Numbered from the stretch's first letter, positions 32,698-42,839 are shown. The stretch: DNA of 64,000 bases from Pyrenopolyporus hunteri (GCA_902806595.1 CADCXC010000006.1:186001-250000); one strand, 5' to 3'. Numbers and translations: made by a program. Notes: generated by a model not told the origin, from the letters alone.

Positions 32698-34777
32698 AGG
32701 TTTAGGTACCATTAGGTACAAGCTAGGTGAAAACCCCAGGGAGCTAACGAAGGAATATACGACGATTAGCGACCTATGGATAGCCCTGGAAAGGGAATAT
32801 AAACCCAAGGGCAGCGCTGTGTTTCAAGATCTGACGTTTAAATGGGAAAGCACCTCATTATCCACTGAAGGATCAGTCACAGCGCTATCCACAAAGATCC
32901 GACAACTACAGGGTGACTTCAAGGCACTAGACGACACCTGTGCCATATCGGAGCCACACCTAATCAATAAATTTCTATTCTCACTAGGTCCCGAATATAA
33001 TACCTTCCTTACTACCTTCTTCCAAACCCACAGCATCATACCCGAGCGAGACGAGAATAACGTCATCACCAAAGCGGCGGTTAGTATCAACGATGCTGTA
33101 AGACTGGCACAACAGGAGGAACAAAGCCAGAAGCTTCGAAACCGGGAGGGAAGGCATGCCCTATATACGAATACCCGGGGCATCAATAATAACAAGCGAA
33201 AGGCGGCTTCAGGGTGTACACACTGCATCGCGGCGGGCCGCAGGGTAACCACCCACGAATCCTCAAAATGCTTCTGGGAGTACCCTGAAAAACGCCCCAA
33301 AAGCTGGCGCGGAACGGCAAAAGACTCTGATCACCCTAAGAGACAAAAAATCGAAGGAGGGGTCACTGCGAACCTCATAGCCGGCCGACAGGGTAACCCA
33401 GAACCACCCATCCATACCACTACCTTTATGGCCTTCAGGGCCAATACAACAGACCAGCCGCGCACCCCGGCGAAACCAAGCATACTATCCCGGATTTTCC
33501 GCGGGAAGCTACCCGGCGAAAATACCCTGAACCCACCGGTACAGGGCAATATCATCAACAAACTAATCCCAAAACTCGCCACCTCAACCACATGCCCTAC
33601 ACTTGATGACGTGCCACAGCACTCATCAACAGCTCACGCGTTAGCGGCCCTAGGTCTCATGGCACTTCCAAAGACCAAAGCCGAGGAATTGGCGCTCAAA
33701 TTGAAAGAAATAGTGGTACTAGACAGTGGCTGTAGTCAAACTACCTGCTGTAATAAAGCCCCATTCGCAGACCTACGCCCCTATAACGGGCCACCAATCT
33801 ACGGTATCGGAGGGAAGACCATATCAGCCGAACTACAGGGCACCGCTGCCTTTCGAGTTACTGTTGATGGACAACCTGAAGAAGTCAAAATCACTGACGC
33901 CATCTACTGCCCTACGCTAGCTTGCAACCTTATATCAGTATCACAGCTCACTAGAAAGGGAGCCGAATTCCTGTTCAGGTGGGAAGCAGCGTTTGGGGCA
34001 AAGGGGGATAAAGTTTTTCTGACCGCAACCGAACAAGGTGGACTGTATATAGTGGATCAACAAGACAATACCTTCAATATAGCAGGCCTCAGCATGGCAC
34101 TTCACTCCTACTCTATATCTGATCCATCACTAAAAGTGTGGCACGAAAGGATGGGTCACCTAGGTGACCAAAACCTGAAAAATCTGATGAAAATGTCCAC
34201 CGGCATTACCCTACAGAAGGAGCACTGCCTCTGCGAAACCTGTATACAGGGCAGAATGCGCGAAAAACCCCACAAAGGCACCATACGCCGCGGCACCTAT
34301 CAACTGGAATCACTGCACTTGGATGAAGCCGGTATGCCCTTAGAAACCGAAGGTTACGAGGGATATAGAAGCTGGTTAGCTATTGCTTGTGACTACTCAC
34401 ACATGACCTGGGCACTACCTATAAGGCGACCCAGTGATTGGTTTACGGCCTTCAAAGAATTTCTATATCAGTGGGAAAGACCTGAAAGAAGATGCCATAT
34501 AGTCACGCTTGACAAGCTCGGCTCTCATATGAGCTTTGAATTTCAGCAATTCTGCCGACAAAAGGGAATCGCCATTCATTACACCGCTACAGGGCAGCAT
34601 CAACAGGGAGGCCTCGCTGAAAGTACTATCGGCAAGCTAAAAGACAAAGCCCGAACGATGATTATTCAAGCCCAAAGAAACGGTGTGCCAGTAAAATACT
34701 GGCCCATCGTAATACAAACAGCGGCCTACGTCATGAATAGATCCCCCAACCGCAGGGTAAACAAAAACACCCTATGA
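32459..34777 (+). CDS. copia Gag-protease-integrase polyprotein
   Basis: First ATG of the frame is at 32459; 772 aa. In order: Gag capsid-like region (about 10-240, with SDLWIALEREYKPK and FLFSLGPEYNTFL); a zinc-knuckle-like CTHC...H...C at about 253-271; aspartic protease with the active triad DSG at 422-424 (VVLDSGCSQTTC); the GAG-pre-integrase zinc finger (about 558-625: WHERMGHLG ... CLCETC); and the integrase core with D in LHLDEAG, D in VTLDKLGSH and E in GGLAESTIGKL. The second catalytic aspartate sits in an LDKLGSH context instead of the usual DNG. The frame stops at 34777 inside the segment that normally leads on to RT, one base out of register with the next ORF. Confidence 0.92.
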   Translation: MANDQKTSTAALDNIITLQSANEWIQFNRELPDYLRIQGYGRFLPGGAESTRPTENNSLQGLPPAEIRKEQKAWDEKTDKGLGTIRYKLGENPRELTKEYTTISDLWIALEREYKPKGSAVFQDLTFKWESTSLSTEGSVTALSTKIRQLQGDFKALDDTCAISEPHLINKFLFSLGPEYNTFLTTFFQTHSIIPERDENNVITKAAVSINDAVRLAQQEEQSQKLRNREGRHALYTNTRGINNNKRKAASGCTHCIAAGRRVTTHESSKCFWEYPEKRPKSWRGTAKDSDHPKRQKIEGGVTANLIAGRQGNPEPPIHTTTFMAFRANTTDQPRTPAKPSILSRIFRGKLPGENTLNPPVQGNIINKLIPKLATSTTCPTLDDVPQHSSTAHALAALGLMALPKTKAEELALKLKEIVVLDSGCSQTTCCNKAPFADLRPYNGPPIYGIGGKTISAELQGTAAFRVTVDGQPEEVKITDAIYCPTLACNLISVSQLTRKGAEFLFRWEAAFGAKGDKVFLTATEQGGLYIVDQQDNTFNIAGLSMALHSYSISDPSLKVWHERMGHLGDQNLKNLMKMSTGITLQKEHCLCETCIQGRMREKPHKGTIRRGTYQLESLHLDEAGMPLETEGYEGYRSWLAIACDYSHMTWALPIRRPSDWFTAFKEFLYQWERPERRCHIVTLDKLGSHMSFEFQQFCRQKGIAIHYTATGQHQQGGLAESTIGKLKDKARTMIIQAQRNGVPVKYWPIVIQTAAYVMNRSPNRRVNKNTL

Positions 34778-34778
34778 G

Positions 34779-36977
34779 ATGTGGTACGGTGAACCACCTG
34801 ATTTAGCCCACCTAGTAACAGTGGGAGCCGATGGCTACTACCTAAAGGACTCCAAGGCCAGTATGCTTGAAAAGCGGACCGCCAACTGCAAAATGCTCGG
34901 TTATGAAGGAAACAGCACACACAACTACAGGGTGCTACACCTGGAAAGAAATACCGTCATCAACGCCAACAACGTGGTATTCAAAGAAGACCACCTACAC
35001 ATCTCCACTACAGACCTAGAAAAAGGGAGAAAACGGCAAAGATCCAGGTCACCTTCACCACAACCGACACCTATAAGGCGAAAAACAGTGGAAGCCACCC
35101 GGGAACTACCCTATATATCACCAGTGGGAGATACCCCGCGGGATGCCCCGCGCCGACTAGGTCTCGAACTGGAACCTACTGAATCCACGGCAGGGGATGG
35201 CACCCACCTACCCGGCACGTATTCTTCAACCCCTAATCGAGAACCACGAATAGAACTGGGTACACCACAATTCGATCCCCCAATATACCAAGGAAGCCCC
35301 CCGCGCCCACCACCAGCAGGTCATCACAACCTCAGGCCCCGTACTGAGCTAATACAGCCCCGGAGGTACCAATTAGCGGCTTCCCCGGTTTTTAACCTTG
35401 CTATCGCGGCCCTAAGCATATCCCTATTGGCATCTGAAATACAGGAGCCCAAAACGTACCGTCAGGCCATACAAGATGCCAAATCGAAACAATGGCTATC
35501 AGCTATGGGCACCGAATATAAATCCCTAGTGGATAATCGGACGTGGACCATATGTGACCTACCTACAGGGCGGAAACCACTCTCCGGAAAATGGGTCTAC
35601 AAGATTAAAAGGGGACCTAATGGTGAAATTACCCGCTATAAGGCAAGATGGGTAGTCCGTGGCTTTGAACAAGTCGAAGGACTGGATTATACCGACACGT
35701 TCGCTTCAGTGGTCAAGCCTATGAGCTATAAAGCTATATTCGCTATAGCGGCCGCCCTGGACCTTGAAATAGAACAAATGGACGTTGTTACAGCCTTCTT
35801 ATACGGAGATATAGATGAAGATATCTACGTCGAACAGCCCCCCGGATTCGAAGACAGCACGGGCAGATACTGCAAGCTTAATAAAGCGCTATATGGCTTG
35901 AAACAGGCCCCCCGAGTATGGTACCAAACGCTCGCTACATACCTAGATACCCTAGGATTTACAGCACTCGATTCAGATATCGGCGTATTCGCAAAAGGTC
36001 ACATGTATATCGCTGTTTACGTTGATGACCTACTGATAGCCGGCCCTTCAAAAGAAGAAATAGCTGAAATCAAAGCTAAACTCGCCGAAAGGTTTAAGAT
36101 GACCGACTTAGGGCCTTGTTCATACTACCTAGGAATGTCTATTGAACGAGACAGGACCAATAGGAAGATTACCCTGAACCAAAAAGCTTACCTAGAAAAA
36201 ATCATCAAGGATCTAGGACAGTGGGAATCGAACCCCAACAGCACACCCATAGACGTCGCAAAGATCGCTGAACCATCCGATGACTTCGAAGCACCAATAC
36301 AGGACGTTAAGTGGTATGCCAAAGCAATTGGCTGCTTAATGTACGCTATGATGGGCACCAGACCGGATATCGCATACGCTGTATCGTACCTAAGCCGGTA
36401 CATGAAGAACCCTACCCTAGCACACATAAAAGCTGTCAGGCGGGTGCTAAAATACCTGAAAGGGACCTTAGACTATAAGCTTACCTACGAAGGTGAGCTT
36501 GGGAATCTTACAGGGTGGACTGATGCCGACTACGCCGGGTGCACACAAACTCGGAGGTCAACTTCAGGGTATATCTTCAATATCGGAAGCGGTGCCATAA
36601 GCTGGTCTTCAAAACGACAACCTGTGGTATCCACGTCAACATGCGAATCCGAATTTAGGGGTATGGCCAATGCTACAAAAGAGGCCGTCTGGTTACGAAG
36701 GCTACTAGAAGAGCTAAATGCCTCGAAAGAGTCCCTAACTGCCACTATAATATGGGGTGATAATCAGGGGGCATTAGCACTGGCGAAGAACCCACAATTT
36801 CATGCCCGAACAAAGCATATCGAGACCGACGTCTTCTTCGCCCGCGAAAAGCAGGTCAACGGGGATATTGAATTCAAATATACCCCCACCGAGAAACAGA
36901 TAGCTGACGGACTCACTAAGCCACTCCCCAGGGACGCGTTCACTCGCTTCAGGGCAGCCCTAGGCCTTCACCTATGA
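34779..36977 (+). CDS. copia reverse transcriptase-RNase H
   Basis: 732 codons from an internal ATG that is part of the conserved EMWYG motif, so this is a continuation of the upstream polyprotein, not a true start. A Pro-rich spacer is followed by RT (about 225-465: TFASVVKPMSYKAIFAIAA, QMDVVTAFLYGDIDEDIYV and the YVDD active site at 414-417), then a copia RNase H (about 575-720: GWTDADYAGC, STCESEFRGM, TKHIETDVFFARE). All catalytic motifs are intact. The frame is +1 relative to the integrase frame. A run of five A at 34763-34767 is the most economical place for one extra base. This may be an inactivating insertion in this copy, a homopolymer sequencing error, or less likely programmed frameshifting. 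Confidence 0.92.
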   Translation: MWYGEPPDLAHLVTVGADGYYLKDSKASMLEKRTANCKMLGYEGNSTHNYRVLHLERNTVINANNVVFKEDHLHISTTDLEKGRKRQRSRSPSPQPTPIRRKTVEATRELPYISPVGDTPRDAPRRLGLELEPTESTAGDGTHLPGTYSSTPNREPRIELGTPQFDPPIYQGSPPRPPPAGHHNLRPRTELIQPRRYQLAASPVFNLAIAALSISLLASEIQEPKTYRQAIQDAKSKQWLSAMGTEYKSLVDNRTWTICDLPTGRKPLSGKWVYKIKRGPNGEITRYKARWVVRGFEQVEGLDYTDTFASVVKPMSYKAIFAIAAALDLEIEQMDVVTAFLYGDIDEDIYVEQPPGFEDSTGRYCKLNKALYGLKQAPRVWYQTLATYLDTLGFTALDSDIGVFAKGHMYIAVYVDDLLIAGPSKEEIAEIKAKLAERFKMTDLGPCSYYLGMSIERDRTNRKITLNQKAYLEKIIKDLGQWESNPNSTPIDVAKIAEPSDDFEAPIQDVKWYAKAIGCLMYAMMGTRPDIAYAVSYLSRYMKNPTLAHIKAVRRVLKYLKGTLDYKLTYEGELGNLTGWTDADYAGCTQTRRSTSGYIFNIGSGAISWSSKRQPVVSTSTCESEFRGMANATKEAVWLRRLLEELNASKESLTATIIWGDNQGALALAKNPQFHARTKHIETDVFFAREKQVNGDIEFKYTPTEKQIADGLTKPLPRDAFTRFRAALGLHL

Positions 36978-37537
36978 GACGAGTGGGAGAAACTGTAAAA
37001 AGGACCGTCTTCATAGCCGAAGAAGCATCTACAGGGCACCTACAGGGTGCTTACAGGGCAACTACAGGGCACCTATAGGGTATTCATGAAATACCTACAG
37101 GACGTTTACAAGACCTACAAATCACCCATAGGGTATCCAAATACCCCTCATCATTACGAATGGCTCAGAGCACCAGACGATCCATGCACCTGTCTACTAT
37201 ACTACCAGTGGGATTCCCATGAGCTGTCACTCGTCAACTACGGCCCAATACTTACCAGGCCACCTCTACAATTAGCATATTAAGATTCCCTAGGTTCTGA
37301 ACTATAGAAACACATCACTTTCGAAGTTTTCAACCACTGCCCTTACCCAACTACTGCAGGGTATATATATCAAGCGCCCTATAGCGGGGTATGTATGACA
37401 AGTGCCCCTTACAGGAAAAATGATCAGCTACAGGGTTGGCTCGGATACCATAACAAGGGGTTCTTCAGCCCCTTAAAACCCTAATCTAACCACCGACTGG
37501 AAAGATTTTTTCACTCCTAACTATTCAACTACCAAAA
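36978..37537 (+). other. spacer between RNase H and the extra ORF, with TACAGGG repeats
   Basis: Begins with a copy of the polypurine word CGAGTGGGAG (36980-36989), then four TACAGGG words within 37030-37070. A 65-codon ATG frame (37086-37283, starting MKYLQDVYKTYKSP) is in the same register as RT-RNase H but lies beyond several stops. It has no recognised domain and I would not call it a gene on its own (confidence about 0.25). Confidence 0.5.
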
Positions 37538-38200
37538 ATGCAATCACCTACACTACTTACCCTACTTCACGAACCACCGTCTAACCCTGAGACCCAAGGG
37601 ACCGAAATAGCGGCCTTTCTAGCACAGTTTTGGGAACCCATGGTTACCAGCAATGGCCCCTACGTGCACCCACGAGCCATATCCTTCCACAGCGATCAAG
37701 ATCGAACCAACTGGATCGGATATATGCCAGACCCCCTAACAAGAGATCTATTCAGTAACTTTGGTGGCTCAGATCCGAAATACCAAAAGAACACACTGAT
37801 CGGACTATTTAGCACGCCAAATGGGCGACTGATAGGGGACGAATGGGAAAATAGGGGATGGCATGTCTTTATAATCGCTATTATTCGGGATGCAGATCTT
37901 AGGAAGCGGGGAAAACGAATACTGATTTGGGACTGCGACCCTATAAAGGATGCCTCTAACAAGAAAAGATGGAGGGAAGTCCTATGGGGCAAACAGCGCA
38001 CTTTTGTGGAATATCTACGCACCAAACGACACATGAAAAGCGCCGAAATCTGGTACAATACGGACGACTCCTATAGCGGGCAGGATCAATGCCTAATGCT
38101 ATCCCTACGAAAGGTCTGGGAATGGGCTACGTTGGGAGATATAGGGTACCAAGGCGCAGACGACCCACGGTTCCAAAACTGCACCAAACTAAAGCCCTAA
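37538..38200 (+). CDS. extra ORF of the copia element; possible cysteine-protease-like protein
   Basis: 220 aa from ATG 37538, placed between pol and the 3' LTR, where copia elements usually have nothing. No membrane segment, so it is not an envelope-like product. The spacing of polar residues suggests a C48/adenain-like (Ulp1-fold) cysteine protease: H109 in RGWHVFIIAI, D132 in the strand ILIWDCDP 23 residues later, and C185 in SGQDQCLMLSLRKVWEW a further 53 residues on. That order and spacing are close to the His-Asp-Cys of Ulp1. The usual oxyanion Gln is not exactly placed (Q182 or Q184 instead of about six residues before Cys), so this is a hypothesis. The ORF is intact in a young element, which argues for function. 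Confidence 0.7.
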   Translation: MQSPTLLTLLHEPPSNPETQGTEIAAFLAQFWEPMVTSNGPYVHPRAISFHSDQDRTNWIGYMPDPLTRDLFSNFGGSDPKYQKNTLIGLFSTPNGRLIGDEWENRGWHVFIIAIIRDADLRKRGKRILIWDCDPIKDASNKKRWREVLWGKQRTFVEYLRTKRHMKSAEIWYNTDDSYSGQDQCLMLSLRKVWEWATLGDIGYQGADDPRFQNCTKLKP

Positions 38201-38290
38201 GAGTGTGAAACTATTCAGGAAGGACCAGAGAATTCAGAAGTCATCACAGGGAGATATTACGAAATGTCAGGGTTAGCCACAGGTATGGTT

Positions 38291-38300
38291 CGAGTGGGAG
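38291..38300 (+). other. polypurine tract of the copia element
   Basis: CGAGTGGGAG ends exactly one base before the 3' LTR and serves as the expected plus-strand primer. The same ten bases occur at 36980-36989, just after the RNase H stop codon. Confidence 0.65.
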
Positions 38301-38456
38301 TGCTGGAATATAGGGTGCTGGAATATAGGGTGGCTGGGTGACTACGCCCCACACCTGTGGCATATATGTAGTATCTACATCCCATCTGACTTCTAACTGG
38401 TTCTTACCATCTAATATAACGAAATACACACTCATAACCTGCGTCTATTTTTAACA
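38301..38456 (+). repeat. 3' LTR of the copia element
   Basis: 156 bp, matching the 5' LTR base for base as far as I can compare them by eye, bounded by TG and CA and followed by the target duplication ATATT. Confidence 0.93.
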
Positions 38457-38910
38457 ATATTTGTAGCTTTAAGAGCGCAGAATAAATAAGACGTATAACC
38501 CCCGCCGAGAGGCCGCATAAAAGGAAGAGGGGCAAAGAACCAACCCCGCGAGGCCTATACGCTACAATGTCAAGCATAATGAAGGAGGACGAATTCGCTG
38601 TCGCGAGGACCGCCGAAGAGATACTTAAGGTATCCAGGTAAGGGGCCTAAGCGCTGAGGTATCCCGAGTTCGAATTACGAGGATAGGAACAAGGAACGTA
38701 TGTCCCGTGTGTATATACCTGGTAGATACCCCCCTTGGCGTTGCGAACTACCAGAACCACTACCTACCTCCTAAGGTGTACATACAGCATACAAGAAAAG
38801 GACCACACATCTCCAGTCCACATTCTAACATCTCTCTATAAGGATATACGGTATATAACAAACTCAAGATACATAATATACAAGCTAGCTCTCTGATCTT
38901 CAGACTAAAT
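38457..38910. other. flank of the copia insertion
   Basis: After the target duplication there is a 24-codon plus-strand frame from an ATG at about 38568 (MSSIMKEDEF...) ending at an AGGTAAGG donor-like site, with no identifiable next exon. It may be the remnant of a gene start. The remainder is the 3' flank of the AtuA gene on the other strand. Confidence 0.4.
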
Positions 38911-41086
38911 CTAAGATAGAGCTGCGACAAGCTCATCTGGCAGCTTCAGATTCACAAGCGCAAGGTGCTGCTGGGATCCATGGACGTCGTTTTCCATGAA
39001 ACCCCCACCTGGCGTACGCTTGCCTGCCCGAATTCGCGGGATTGTTGCTTTGAATGCCTGTGCTGGATCAAAGAATCCGCACCATAGAATATCGCTCTCC
39101 GGCAGGTTATAGGCTTTTGCCACCGTCTTAGCAGATAGCATTCCAGATTCCTTCAGTTTGAGGTAAACGTCCCTCGATTCAAATATAAGATCGAAGGTGA
39201 TCTCGTATGGTCCCGAGTTCTTCGACCTGATGACTTGTGCTAATTCCCCGAGTGTTTTGGCTTTGGCATATCCATTTACCTTTGAACCATTGACTGCTCG
39301 AGCATCAGCGGAGTCCGTATCACCATGAGACACGGCTCCTCCGACATGCCCATTCCTAATAGGCAAGGGGGTCCGTGGCCGAGATCTATCCCCTTTTCCT
39401 ATTAACGAGACGGAATGCGTGAACAGGGGCTTTCGTTCCTTGTGGGTTCCGTTCCCATTCACGCTGTTTCCAGCAGAGGTAGCCGAACTACCCCCTAGCA
39501 TCAAACCCTCCTCTCCGTCTTCGAGATCCATTAGGTGGTACATAGAAAACTTCGAACACGGTCCTACTTCGATGACGGTTTTTCCACCAATGCCGAATGC
39601 AAAGTTACCCGAGGTAGCTTTTTGTCCTGGGTAGCTCCCGTGCTTTAAGAAGTTAGTAATCTACCTAATCTACACCAGAGGCAACGCCGGGTCGTCGCAG
39701 ACTTACAATAACGCCAATTCTGGCCGTAGCCGCGAGGCTGGTTGCTAATTCCTGTGAAGGCGCCAACGCTTCGCCAATGAGGAATATTTCTGGAGATTGC
39801 GCTGTAGAGCCATCTTCGATACTGCCGTCCGGCTTCCCGTACGTGTGGAAGTCGAATTCCCACTTTTCGGTAACATCTCTATGTTGGCTGGCAACGTAGT
39901 TTTTAACAGCCGCAATTAGCGAGTCGAACTGTTTAATTAGAATTGCTGTTCCGATGTCAGTGCCTATGTCTCCGTCAGATCGGAGTCTATGAGAGAGGGA
40001 CTTACGGTCTCTGACGCTACCCATGAACAACGATCGATAGCCAACAACACTGCCCGCCTCCAGTTTCACCTGGTAAGGGCGTCCGCTTTCTCTCGTGAAA
40101 TGAAAAACACTTCCGCGCACTTTGATCGACCGTTGATCCGGCAGTTGCTCATATGTGGCGGCGTTCAAGTCGAAATATCCACCCGGACCATGCAAGATAT
40201 CCGGGCGTGATTTCTCATACATAGTGTGAGCAGCCACTGACACAGGCGTACAGCGAGCGGCGGGTGATAAGGGGGAAATGGTAAATCCACCGTCCGTGTA
40301 CACCGTGGAGATGGCGCCATGGGACTTTGGTACGGCACATATTCCACCGCACTCCAGAATCTTACCCATATGCGTGAACCCACCGACCTTGCGTTGGACT
40401 TCAGCCGAAGTCCAGTCTTTCATGTCTAAACCGGCCAAGTACGCGCAATACGCAACGTACGGAGCCGGATCGTAGGCACGGCCGCCCACTATGACGTCGA
40501 AATCGGGGTTTGCCTTCATCGCGTCAATGAAGGGCTCCGGTCCCATCTGCGCGACGACGCATGTTGACGCGTCGATGTCCTCCTCGGTCAACGGTGGGAC
40601 GCATGGTCCGCATCCGCTTACGGCGCCTGCCCTTAAGCGCTCTCGAACCGTTGTCTTCTCAATCCCGGAGAATATGGCGATAGTGTCGAAGGAATAGTCC
40701 TCGTTGCCCTTCTCGGCGGAGATCTCCTCGATAACTTTCAGTATTTCCCGAACGTGTTCGTCTATTCCATCCCCGCCCGCAGAGCTAAAAATAAGCGGTA
40801 CGCGAAACTGGTGAACAAGCTGGAGCAGCTTCCTGAGATCTCGGGTGTACGATGACCGGGGACAGCCCATTATCTTCTGGGCAAGCCTGTCTGGCCCGCT
40901 ATCCGTCGATCCGGAATCCAGAATCATAGCCGTCGGAACACCGGTCGCGACGAGAGGCCTTAGGGCCGCAACAGTATCGGTCTCACTAAGGCCATAGCCA
41001 AGCATGCCAACAGGAGTGACGATATGACATAAAGGCACTGACGCGGCCTCCTCGCCGTTAGACTGATTGTGGATTATGGTTGACAT
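38911..41086 (-). CDS. AtuA-like (DUF1446) protein fused to a DUF4387 domain
   Basis: Two exons, 41086-39707 and 39642-38911, with a 63-nt intron (GTAAGT donor, ACTAAC branch, TTAAAG acceptor); 703 aa. The start MSTIIHNQSNGEE is preferred over an in-frame upstream ATG at 41212 that would add 42 Ser/Tyr-rich residues. The first two thirds are the AtuA/DUF1446 domain: GMLGYGLSETD, AMILDSGSTDSGPDRLA, FSSAGGDG, DVIVGGRAYDPAPY, and after the intron YPGQKATSGNFAFGIGGKT. A linker (about 510-580) leads to a C-terminal DUF4387 domain (LAQVIRSKNSGPYEITFDLIF ... FFDPAQAFKATIPR). In Pseudomonas, AtuA belongs to acyclic terpene utilisation. The biochemical reaction is uncertain, and many bacteria encode the two domains as adjacent genes. 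Confidence 0.9.
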
Positions 41087-42140
41087 TTCGAGGCTATGTT
41101 GGATTAAAAAGGAGGAACAGTAAGATAAGTAAGAATACGAGACGTAGGATATAGGATATAATTGGCCACTTGTCGAATGGGATGAGGTAGATAAGTCCAA
41201 ACAGCTGAGCATATGGGTCAGTACTTATTCTTGTCGACTGTTGATAACAGCCCTAGACATTTGATCACGGTCACCCGAACCTCGCATTTCGCACGGAGCA
41301 CTGCCCCTTCTACATCGATCGCTTCCGCTCCGCTAAGCCGTCGTACAGCGTCTCGCTCCCGCTTCCTACCGCCACCCACGCTATCCTCCAGGTCAACTGG
41401 GCCGAGATTCGCGTCTTGGCCGAAGCTCGCTTCTTGGGCCGAATTTCGCTCCCTGGAAGTACGGCACCCGACCACTGAATTACCTATTTGCTCTAATCTA
41501 ATGCAAGGGAGCCTCTTGATTATCGGTTTTGTTACATGCAAGAAGCTTTCGCAGTGTTGATTAGCTATATTTTCCGTCATTTAAGAATCTGCCTAGGTAC
41601 CCAGGTAGTTTAGCTTCGTATCTAACCGCTGCGTCTTACGATTCTATTCCGGCCAACAAAATCAGCTTCTGAATATCGGAGTATTTATTGGAGGCTCCGG
41701 GTTGAAATCAGAAACGACAGGGTACGTAATGAACAACCTTAGGATTATCTTCATTAGAGCTGCGAATAGAGCGAGTAATGTAATTGTTAGTGAATAAATT
41801 ACATTGACTTAACATCACACTTCTCTTAAGGCTGAATAGAATCACCTACGTTTTTTTAGGGAAACTCTCAAATAATAGCTGAAGTTGTAGTTCATACCCA
41901 AGGTAGCTGCCCCTCTTGATCCATACTTTACCTTTCCATAGCCGAAACAGAAGCGTTTCTCGTGGCTTAGAGCTATTAAAATAGGATAGGTACATATCCG
42001 TTTGACATTACAGCCCAATGATAGAGGACGGGCCTTGTGACCCTCCACGGAGCCGAAGCGGATTCATTAACCCCCCGTGACTTTTATTCCCGTCCGCGCT
42101 TACCTAGGCTGGACGAAGTCCTGGAAACCGCCAAACCGCC
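41087..42140. other. intergenic edge of gene space
   Basis: Promoter side of the AtuA gene. Overlapping frames on both strands at 41213-41580 are GC-rich but carry no domain. Composition drops into the AT-saturated zone at about 42140. Confidence 0.45.
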
Positions 42141-42684
42141 ATTCATTTTTATTTTACCGTATTGTTTAGCATATAGTGCGACATATCGTACTTTTAATTG
42201 TTAAAGTTATATATATAATTTAACGTATATCTTTATTTAATTATATAATATTAAAGGATATTAATTAAATTAAATATTTATTTAAATATTTAAATAAAAT
42301 AATAAAAATTATTAATTAATTATTATTAAAAATAATTTTATATATTTTATAAATTTACGATATAATTAAATTTAAATTTTACGATTTAACGTATACGATA
42401 TATTATCGAAAAAAAAAAAAATAAAAAAAAAAAAATAAAGATATTTTATTATTTAATATAATTATAAAAAAATTTAACCTATTTTTTTTATTAAATAATT
42501 TACCGCTTTCGATTAATAATTTATTATATTCGATCGACGGTATATTATTTTTAATTATTAATTTAATATCTTTAATTAACGAATCGATTTTATCGATATA
42601 TAATATCGAAATTAATAAATTTAAATATTTAAATATAAACGTTTTTAAAAAAGTTATATTATTAAATTTTTTATATAATTAAAC
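42141..42684. other. AT-saturated, RIP-type DNA left of the large LTR element
   Basis: Almost only A and T, with C nearly always in CpG. No gene. It ends with TAAAC (42680-42684), the same five bases that follow the right LTR of the neighbouring element. Confidence 0.8.
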
Positions 42685-42839
42685 TGGAGGTCACCCCCGT
42701 GGGGTGACACAATAGCCCTCGGTTTTCTTCGAATTCTACGACTATTTCTATAGTCATACACCTTCTAATACAGCTGCCAATACAGCTTTTAATACAGCTT
42801 CTAATACAGCTTTCGTGGCACCCCTTAGCTTTTACGAGA

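Larger units (their letters stand above)
31362..38456 (+). mobile_element. complete Ty1/copia LTR retrotransposon, 7.1 kb
   Basis: Two LTRs of 156 bp, identical as far as I can compare them by eye, enclose gag, protease, integrase, RT and RNase H in the copia order. A perfect 5-bp target duplication ATATT flanks the element (31357-31361 and 38457-38461). Identical LTRs and no RIP-type decay mean a very recent insertion. Unusual parts are an ORF overlapping the start of gag, a one-base frame break between integrase and RT, an extra ORF before the 3' LTR, and a TACAGGG word repeated on the coding strand throughout. Confidence 0.95.

Noticed and set aside
38660..38685. GAGTTCGAATTAC word resembling a tRNA B box beside the copia insertion
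   Set aside because: No matching acceptor or T-arm pairing, and no A box upstream.
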